A DNA stretch of 38,163 nucleotides, taken from IMG/VR virus record IMGVR_UViG_3300003873_000069, positions 1-38,163 of that record; one strand, given 5' to 3'. Of this stretch, positions 32,472-38,163 are shown one piece after another. Source of the DNA: a virus. How positions within the stretch are numbered: position 1 is the first letter of the stretch; each line of letters starts with the position of its first letter. Both the position numbers and the translations under genes were made by a program. Under the pieces are notes generated by a model. It was not told the DNA's origin. It worked only from the letters and a program-made list of their open reading frames with translations, and ran no database searches.

Positions 32472-32651
32472 ATGATTGAACAAGAAACAATTAGAAATTG
32501 TGTAAACAAACATTATTCAGCATTTGCTGAAGACATTAAAGAAACACTTCATGCCAAATTATGTGCACATCCGGAAATTGAGAAATATCAACAAGATATC
32601 GACCATATCGACCGTATGAAGACCGTGTTTGCTGAAATCAACAACGGTTAA
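32472..32651 (+). CDS. Small prohead core candidate (gp67/gp68 position), 59 aa
   Basis: A 59-codon frame with AAGGAG before ATG 32472; its stop (TAA 32649-32651) abuts the protease ATG at 32652. The protein is helical and charged (HYSAFAEDIKETLHAK; EIEKYQQDIDHIDRMKTVF). In T4 the small core proteins gp67 and gp68 lie just before gp21. Position, size and helicity fit a core component, which is inference rather than sequence identity. Confidence 0.6.
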   Translation: MIEQETIRNCVNKHYSAFAEDIKETLHAKLCAHPEIEKYQQDIDHIDRMKTVFAEINNG

Positions 32652-33374
32652 ATGAATATGACATATAAACTAATTTTCGATGAGGATGCAAAAACATCAG
32701 TTAAAGTCGAAGAACAACTCGACGAAGCATCTGGCAAATCCGAGAAAAAATATAAAATTTCTGGTGTATTTAGCACTATTGGTGAAAAAAACAGAAACGG
32801 CCGTATTTACCCGCGTAATTTGTGGACAACCGAAGTTCAAGCGTACCAAGAAAACTTCTCAACTGGTTCTATTAACACGTTAATGGAATACAAACACCCA
32901 GCTCGTTCAGCGGTTGACCCTATGGAAGCGGTTGCAAAAATTACTAAGTTATATATTAAAGATAACTATGTAATGGGCGAAGCAGTTCTTTTAAATAATG
33001 ACAAAGCGAATCAGTTAAAAACATTGATTGATAACGATATTGTTATTTCTGTTTCATCACGTGCAGTCGGTTCAGTTAAAAACGGAGTAGTCGAAAACTT
33101 CAAATTGATTACATACGACATTGTACCAGACCCATCAGATTATAACGCGACTATGAACGGCGTTGTTGAAAACCATAAATTGAACGAAGGCGTCGTTGAA
33201 GGTTTGGCGTTTGACCTTGATAGTCATGGTAATATTGTTGCAGCGAAAGTTGAAGAAGAATCCACAGATAATCCAGATGAAACGTTAACCGAAGAACATG
33301 TTTCTGTCGATGATGTTCAGTCTGCTGTGGCCGAAAAATTTAATAAAATTTTTACAAGCTTAAAATATAAATAA
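32652..33374 (+). CDS. 21: Prohead core protein protease gp21
   Basis: It processes scaffold, core and capsid proteins during head maturation. Family motifs: FSTIGEKNRNGRIYPRNLW (about 40-58), YKHPARSAVDP with catalytic His (H82), VISVSSRAVG with catalytic Ser (135 or 136), and YDIVPDPSDYNA. 240 residues, near T4 gp21 (212), with an acidic C-terminal extension (EEESTDNPDETLTEE) that is probably autoprocessed. It sits between the core gene and the scaffold gene as in T4. Confidence 0.9.
   Translation: MNMTYKLIFDEDAKTSVKVEEQLDEASGKSEKKYKISGVFSTIGEKNRNGRIYPRNLWTTEVQAYQENFSTGSINTLMEYKHPARSAVDPMEAVAKITKLYIKDNYVMGEAVLLNNDKANQLKTLIDNDIVISVSSRAVGSVKNGVVENFKLITYDIVPDPSDYNATMNGVVENHKLNEGVVEGLAFDLDSHGNIVAAKVEEESTDNPDETLTEEHVSVDDVQSAVAEKFNKIFTSLKYK
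33366..33373 (+). promoter_or_regulatory. T4-type late promoter TATAAATA
   Basis: Exact TATAAATA overlapping the last codons of gp21 and 21 bases before the scaffold ATG, with AAAGGAG between. Confidence 0.75.
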
Positions 33375-33393
33375 ATCCAAAAGGAGAACAAAC

Positions 33394-34692
33394 ATGCTTA
33401 AAGAAATCTTTGAGTCATTAGACAAAACAGTGTTTACCGCTGAATTGCGCGAATCATTAGAACGACAGTTTAATGAAGCAGTTGAAGTTCAAGCGAATGC
33501 ATTGGTTGAAGAACGTATTGAGGAAGAACTTGATACGTTGAGCGAAAAATCGGAAGCACACATTGATTTGCTTAATGAAAAATCTAATGAACATATCAAA
33601 ATGCTTAACGAACAATCTAATAATGTCGATGAACACATCGAGATGCTTAATGAGAAGTCCGATGAACACATCGAGATGCTTAATGAGAAGTCCGATGAAC
33701 ATATCAAAATGCTTAATGAGAAGTCCGATGAACACATCGAGATGCTTAATGAGAAGTCCGATGAACACATCGAGATGCTTAATGAGAAGTCCGATGAACA
33801 CATCGAGTTTTTAAACGAAAAAGCTGAAGAATACGCTGAAATGAAAATGGATGGCATGTTGAATTCAGTAGATATGTACCTAGACAAGGTTGTTGACGAA
33901 TTTGTAACCGAAGCCCGTGAAAGTTTGGCTGAATCTTCAAAATCCGAAAAATCTGATATGATTATCGAAGCATTCGATACAATGTTAGTTGCAACTGGTG
34001 TTGATATTGCTAAAATTGTTGAGGCTAAGGACGAAAGCGCTGAAGCATATAAACTTGACGAAAGTATCAATAAGTACGATGAGTTGTTGGACGAAAGCGC
34101 TAAATTGCACGAAGAAAATCGCAAATTGGTTAAACTAGGTATCATTACCGAACTTAAAGAAGGTTTAACTGAAAAGGCATCAAACCGTTTTGATAAACTT
34201 GCTAAAATCGTCGAATTCACAAATGACTCCGCTTATTTGGACAAACTTGAAATGATTCGTGAAAACGTTCTTGTTGGTTGCCCTGATGAATCTGTTGATT
34301 TAGCTGAATCAAATGACCGCCTTGAATCAGTAATTCTTGACCTTAAAGAAGAATTGTCTGGTCTTAAAGAAGAAGTCATTACAATTAATGAAGAAGTCAG
34401 TACAATTAATGAAGAAAAAGAAGAACTTATTAAGTTGGGTGTCATTACTGAACTTAAAGAAGGTCTTTCAATCATTCAATCTGAAAAGTTCGAACGTTTA
34501 GCAACACAAATCGATTTTGTTAATGATATGTCATTCGTAAACAAACTTGAAGCGCTTAAAGAATCTGTACAACTTAACCGCGGGTCTTCCAATTTGTTTG
34601 AATCAGAAAAACCTCGCAGGACTGAACGAGCAAAACGTGCAGAACGTGTTGAACTTGATTCGTCTGTTGCACCTTGGGCACATTTGGTTTAA
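33394..34692 (+). CDS. 22: Prohead scaffold protein gp22-like, with 11-residue repeats
   Basis: The main core scaffold. 432 residues (T4 gp22 has 269). Residues 50-151 are about nine units of NEKSDEHIEML, an 11-residue (hendecad) coiled-coil repeat with one 3-residue insertion. Residues 244-293 and 344-393 are a duplicated domain (KLVKLGIITELKEGL / ELIKLGVITELKEGL). The C-terminus is basic (RRTERAKRAERVE). Highly acidic and helical overall, as expected of a protein that is degraded by gp21. Good AAAGGAG site; its own late promoter. Confidence 0.87.
   Translation: MLKEIFESLDKTVFTAELRESLERQFNEAVEVQANALVEERIEEELDTLSEKSEAHIDLLNEKSNEHIKMLNEQSNNVDEHIEMLNEKSDEHIEMLNEKSDEHIKMLNEKSDEHIEMLNEKSDEHIEMLNEKSDEHIEFLNEKAEEYAEMKMDGMLNSVDMYLDKVVDEFVTEARESLAESSKSEKSDMIIEAFDTMLVATGVDIAKIVEAKDESAEAYKLDESINKYDELLDESAKLHEENRKLVKLGIITELKEGLTEKASNRFDKLAKIVEFTNDSAYLDKLEMIRENVLVGCPDESVDLAESNDRLESVILDLKEELSGLKEEVITINEEVSTINEEKEELIKLGVITELKEGLSIIQSEKFERLATQIDFVNDMSFVNKLEALKESVQLNRGSSNLFESEKPRRTERAKRAERVELDSSVAPWAHLV
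33541..33846. repeat. 33-bp coding tandem repeats in scaffold gene
   Basis: About nine 33-bp units (core gatgaacacatcgagatgct). The middle five are almost identical at DNA level, the outer ones diverged, so expansion is recent. Unit length is a multiple of three, so copy-number change keeps the frame and alters coiled-coil length by 11 residues. Confidence 0.9.
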
Positions 34693-34720
34693 ACCGTAAT
34701 TATAAAACACAGTTAGATAA

Positions 34721-34728
34721 TATAAATA
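34721..34728 (+). promoter_or_regulatory. T4-type late promoter TATAAATA
   Basis: Exact TATAAATA in the 82-base gap between scaffold and capsid genes, 46 bases upstream of the capsid ATG. It would supply the high expression needed for the capsid protein. Confidence 0.78.
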
Positions 34729-34774
34729 ATTTAAAATCTGATTGAAAAGAATTTACTACTATAGGAGAAAGTAA

Positions 34775-36217
34775 ATGAAAAATATTGATGCTTTAATTGA
34801 GAGCACAAAATTCCCATCGTTGAGTGACACTGATAAAGCTGTAATGTCAATGATGTTGGAAAATACACAAAAAGAACATAACCATTTGGTTAACGAAGGA
34901 ACATTCAGTGGTGATGTAGCACAATTTACACCAATCTTGATGCCTATGGTTCGTCGTGTATATCCTAATTTGATTGCAAACGAATTGCTTGGTGTTCAAC
35001 CAATGTCAATGCCAACTGGTTTCATCTATGCTTTGACTCATGAATATACTGGTAACGGTATTGCTGGTCAAGGTACTAATCCTAATTCTAACGCAATCGT
35101 TGCTGATGTAACTGGCGTTTTGATTCCACCAGTAATTGGTGATGCTGTAACATTTACACCAGCTGGTGTTGGTGCTGCTGTTGTAACTGGTACCGTTTTA
35201 CATTTTGAACCAACTACATTGGCTACAGGCGTTGTTGCAACACGCGTATTATTGAATGGCTTCCTTCCTGGTTCAATCGCTGCTGGCGCAACATTGGCTT
35301 TCCCTGACCATGCGGTCGGTGCTGTAGTTGGTGCAACTGTACCAGCAACAGTTGGTGCGGTATTCTCAAACGAAGCTTCATTCGGTACAATCTTGCATAA
35401 CTACACAGGTCCTTATACTACAGCACAAGCTGAAGTACTTGGTACCGATATGAAAGAACTTGGTTTCTCAATCTCACGTAAGAACGTTACAGCTGTTTCT
35501 CGCGCTTTGAAAGGCCAATATACTGTTGAAATGTATCAAGATTTGAAGGCTCAACATGGTTTGCTTGCTGATGAAGAAGTAATGTCATTGATGTCTTATG
35601 AAATGCAAGCTGAAATCGATCGTGAAGTCGTTAACTTCGTAAATGCTAACGCTACACAATTGCCCGATACTGCTTTCGGTGCTGTTAATGCTGGTGCCGG
35701 TGCTGCTACCGTTGATGGTCGTTGGGAAGTTGAACGCTATCGCGCACAATCAATCCGTATCTCTGCTGAAGCTGCTCAAATTGGTCTTGCTACTAAACGC
35801 GGCCAAGGTAACTGCTTGTTGGTTTCTCCAAAAGTTGCAACAATGTTGGAACAAGTTGGAACATTCAAGATTGCTGAATCTGCTCCTGGCGTTTCTGCTC
35901 CTGTATCCGGTGGCGTTGCTGGTACATTCGATGGCCGTTATAAAGTTATCGTTGACCAATACGCAACTGCTGACTACTGTACAGTAATGTATAAAGGCCA
36001 AGATCGTCGCGATGCAATGGGCTTCTTCGCGCCTTATATCCCAATGTCCTTTACCAAGGTTACTAACCAAGCTTCTGGTCAACCAGCGGTTGTTGCAAAA
36101 ACCCGCTATGCTTTGGATACAATCCCTGGTATCTCTTCTCCAACTTCAAATGACCGTGCTGCTAATTATGCTCGTTCATTCGCGGTTAACTTTGCAAATA
36201 CAGTACTAGCAGGATGA
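34775..36217 (+). CDS. 23: Major capsid protein gp23
   Basis: HK97-fold shell protein, 480 residues (T4 gp23 has 521). Recognisable parts: TPILMPMVRRVYPNLIANELLGVQPMSMPTGFIYAL (about 50-87), KELGFSISRKNVTAVSRALKGQYTVEMYQDLKAQHGLLADEE (about 228-268), and GFFAPYIPMSF (about 417-427). A gp21-type cleavage site is likely after Glu in LVNEGTF (about residue 41). Residues 105-200 are an Ala/Val/Gly-rich insertion. Codon use is more biased (TTG, GCT, GGT) than in neighbours, as expected for high expression. TAGGAG precedes ATG 34775, and a terminator follows. Confidence 0.96.
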   Translation: MKNIDALIESTKFPSLSDTDKAVMSMMLENTQKEHNHLVNEGTFSGDVAQFTPILMPMVRRVYPNLIANELLGVQPMSMPTGFIYALTHEYTGNGIAGQGTNPNSNAIVADVTGVLIPPVIGDAVTFTPAGVGAAVVTGTVLHFEPTTLATGVVATRVLLNGFLPGSIAAGATLAFPDHAVGAVVGATVPATVGAVFSNEASFGTILHNYTGPYTTAQAEVLGTDMKELGFSISRKNVTAVSRALKGQYTVEMYQDLKAQHGLLADEEVMSLMSYEMQAEIDREVVNFVNANATQLPDTAFGAVNAGAGAATVDGRWEVERYRAQSIRISAEAAQIGLATKRGQGNCLLVSPKVATMLEQVGTFKIAESAPGVSAPVSGGVAGTFDGRYKVIVDQYATADYCTVMYKGQDRRDAMGFFAPYIPMSFTKVTNQASGQPAVVAKTRYALDTIPGISSPTSNDRAANYARSFAVNFANTVLAG

Positions 36218-36284
36218 CTTTTCTTTTAGAATTTTTAATTAAGTTCTTAAGAATTTTTAAATAGAGTTAGTATAGAATAATTCT

Positions 36285-36311
36285 AAGCCCACTTCGGTGG
36301 GTTTAGTTTTT
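36285..36311 (+). terminator. Rho-independent terminator after capsid gene
   Basis: Stem aagcccac/gtgggttt with a TTCG loop (36285-36304), followed by agttttt. It ends the late head transcript 68 bases after the gp23 stop. Confidence 0.9.
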
Positions 36312-36355
36312 AGAGTAGCTTCGGAAATGCCCTTCTGAGGTTATTCTAAAAACTA
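36304..36355. other. 14-bp inverted repeat upstream of the endonuclease
   Basis: Arms 36304-36317 and 36342-36355 pair over 14 bp with one G-T. The left arm contains the T-tract of the capsid terminator, so the two structures are mutually exclusive. The right arm ends six bases before the AAGGGG site of the endonuclease. It could affect termination and translation of that gene. Confidence 0.6.
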
Positions 36356-36374
36356 ATATTATAAGGGGCATCTT

Positions 36375-37802
36375 ATGACGATAGAATTAACATTATTAAA
36401 GAGTTACATATCTGAACGATTAGTAACAAGAACTGGAACGCCAAACGCTGCGGTACTACGAAGGGAAGAGTTCCTCAAGTCTGCCGAATGCGAATCAATT
36501 ATGCATTACACGCTCTGGATGAACGAATTAAACTCAGATGCGAAAATTTCATTACGTATAATGGTATTGCATCATGGTATTACTGATTTTTCAAAATGCG
36601 AATTGTGTGGAAACTCAGTTAAATTCAAAACATACAACAAATACCCAAGATTCTGTTCAAAAAGTTGTTCATGAAAAAGTACTAAAGAACTTAGACGAAC
36701 AAACGAGTTATCGAAATATAACGAATTAAAGAAGTCACAAACGGTTCATTCTCTTGAAGACACCAAACAATACATTAAATCGAAATGGTTAAAATCTGGC
36801 ATATACGAGAAAGAATCCGTTTATGCTGGTTACTATAATTCAATACTGGAACATTCTCCTGACAATGTTGAGTATTCTTCATTTAGTGAACGCATGTATT
36901 TCATATTAAATGATATGCAATCAGAAAACGACAAACCAGTATGTAAGCATTGTTCTAAAGCAGTGAAGTTCATCGCTTCATTTTATAGAGAATTCTGTTC
37001 TAACGCATGTCAATCTTCACACAATGCAGATAAAAGACAAGCAACATACGAAAGCAGAACGGGTTACTCTCATCCCCATCACAATCCAGAAGTAAAATCA
37101 AGGATGCAGCATTGTCTTGATACTTTAGGTGTTAAACATCAGTGGAACAATCCTGTACCGTCACAGCGTACTAAGATTGAACGGTACGATGACCCATATT
37201 ATAACAATCCCGAACAAATCAGTAAAACCTGGACCGAAAAGTTTTCAGACCCAGAACAAAAAGATGAGATTATCAAACAACGCGAAGAAGGTATGCTCAA
37301 GAATCATGGTGTTAAGAACGCGATGTCGTCACCAGAGATAAGACAGAAAATGGAAGAAACAATGATCGAGCTATATGGAGTTAAGAATGCATTTTCGTCA
37401 CCAGAGATAAGACAAAAAATAGAAGAAACAATGATCGAGCTATACGGTGCGAGGAGTTACTCTCAGACCATTCACGGTGTAAACGGTTACAAATGGAAGG
37501 ATTACGTATTGCCGAGTGGCACAATCATAAGAATACAGGGTTATGAGAATTTTTTATTAGACGAATTATTGGAGAGCCACGACGAGTCTGAGATAAAGAC
37601 ATCAAGAGTTGACATGCCAGAATTCTGGTACGAGTTAGAAGGGAAGAAGCACCGGTATTTTCCTGACGTATATGTACCAATTACGAACACGATATACGAA
37701 GTAAAATCCGAGTACACTTTAAAATGTAATACACTAAAGAATACACTAAAGTTCCAAAGTGTTAAAGACGCTGGGTACAATTTCGAACTAAAAGTATTTT
37801 AA
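36375..37802 (+). pseudogene. PD-(D/E)xK homing-type endonuclease interrupted by in-frame TGA
   Basis: One 475-codon frame with a single TGA at 36672-36674. Upstream: 99 residues with a zinc-ribbon (CELC...FCSKSC). Downstream: a second ribbon (CKHC...FCSNAC), a duplicated 23-residue NUMOD-like module, and a nuclease domain with LPSGTIIRIQGYENFLLD, FPDVYV and YEVKSEY (PD-x10-ExK). The nuclease is clearly related to that at 12564-13934. TGA serves as an ordinary stop elsewhere here (capsid gene, tube gene), so recoding is unlikely. A C-terminal product could start at ATG 36894 but has no ribosome binding site. A sequencing error is the main alternative. Confidence 0.75.
37308..37445. repeat. 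69-bp duplicated DNA-binding module within endonuclease
   Basis: Two adjacent 69-bp units (37308-37376, 37377-37445) encode GVKNAMSSPEIRQKMEETMI-type modules with few differences. This looks like a recent duplication of a nuclease-associated DNA-binding module. Confidence 0.85.
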
Positions 37803-37844
37803 AACCGGTTATAACATTTAAATCAGTTTGTAGTATTTGACGGC

Positions 37845-37870
37845 GCCGGCATTTATGCTGGCTTTTTTTT
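37845..37870 (+). terminator. Rho-independent terminator
   Basis: An 8-bp stem gccggcat/atgctggc (one G-T pair) with a 2-base loop at 37845-37862, followed by eight T. It ends plus-strand transcription after the endonuclease. The rest of the 37803-37939 stretch shows nothing else. Confidence 0.92.
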
Positions 37871-37939
37871 GTGTGCGATCAACAATCACTTTGTTTAAAC
37901 CTAATTAACACTCATTCCGTAGTTTCTATACGAAAAACA

Positions 37940-38163
37940 ATCAATTCACAATAATTTAAATCGTTAATCTCTATATAGAACAATTCAAAATAAGTAGTTA
38001 AATAAATTTCATGAACTTCGTCAAAATAATCTAAATCGTTAAACTCTATATATAGAACAATTAGGTTAAATAAATTTCATGAAGTTCGTTGACGATTAAT
38101 TCAAAATAATCTAAATCGTTAATCTCTATATAGAACAATTAGGTTAAATAAATTTCATGAAGT
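37940..38163. repeat. Right terminal repeat array (inverted relative to left end)
   Basis: Three imperfect copies of the left-end unit in opposite orientation. Read on the minus strand from 38163 they begin acttcatgaaatttattt..., and contain ttctatatagag and ttaacgattt. Unit starts on the minus strand are near 38163, 38089 and 38017. Together with 1-181 this makes an inverted terminal repeat of tandem units. No gene is seen in it. Confidence 0.85.

Noticed and set aside
33489-34220. Long minus-strand open frame opposite gp22
   Set aside because: A shadow of the repetitive scaffold gene: Ser-rich composition, no ribosome binding site.
36672-36674. TGA recoded as Trp
   Set aside because: TGA ends the capsid gene and the tube gene at 30415-30417 in correct places, so it is an ordinary stop codon in this genome.

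Overview
This window is part of a T4-like myovirus (contractile-tailed phage, order of genes and families as in Straboviridae/cyanophage-type relatives). The evidence is a major capsid protein with the T4 gp21-gp22-gp23 order, a gp25/gp6/gp5/gp27/gp53/gp48 baseplate block, a gp55-type late sigma factor, TATAAATA late promoters, and phage nucleotide-metabolism genes. The DNA is strongly AT-rich. The host cannot be named from the sequence, but consensus TTGACA-17-TATAAT promoters imply a bacterium with an ordinary sigma70-type polymerase. The nrdA split intein belongs to a type known mainly from aquatic metagenomes.

Layout. 1-610: non-coding, with imperfect 75-95 bp repeats that recur in inverted orientation at the far right end (37940-38163), so the window is bounded by inverted terminal repeats. 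611-2326 (minus): a protein with possible polymerase-palm motifs, followed by a 37-bp perfect inverted repeat and a 3x45-bp tandem repeat. 2774-6142 (minus): small accessory genes, a zinc-less endonuclease VII, a gp33-like candidate and sigma gp55. 6192-6683 (plus): one late virion gene. 6684-8433 (minus): dNMP kinase, dCMP deaminase and two unknowns, from a sigma70-type promoter. 8551-14991 (minus): the ribonucleotide reductase operon nrdB, endonuclease, nrdA-N/IntN, HNH endonuclease, IntC/nrdA-C. nrdA is a fractured gene whose protein must be joined by a split intein in trans. 15057-29482 (minus): baseplate, spike, hub and tape-measure genes. 29557-36217 (plus): three gp19-like tube proteins, prohead core, protease, scaffold and major capsid. 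36375-37802 (plus): a homing endonuclease interrupted by one in-frame TGA.

How it works together: sigma70-type promoters drive the nucleotide and accessory operons. gp55 (with a gp33-like partner) would then direct RNA polymerase to TATAAATA sites in front of tail and head genes. The RNR, dCMP deaminase and dNMP kinase supply deoxynucleotides. The morphogenesis genes build a contractile tail whose wall-degrading activity seems to sit in an M15 peptidase domain of the tape-measure-like protein, not in gp5.

Not in the window: portal (gp20), sheath (gp18), terminase (gp16/17), neck proteins, and a recognisable replisome. Either this is a repeat-bounded piece of a larger genome or, more speculatively, one segment of a divided genome. 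The second major observation is a 17-nt contraction in a 39-bp repeat that breaks the tape-measure-like gene into two frames.
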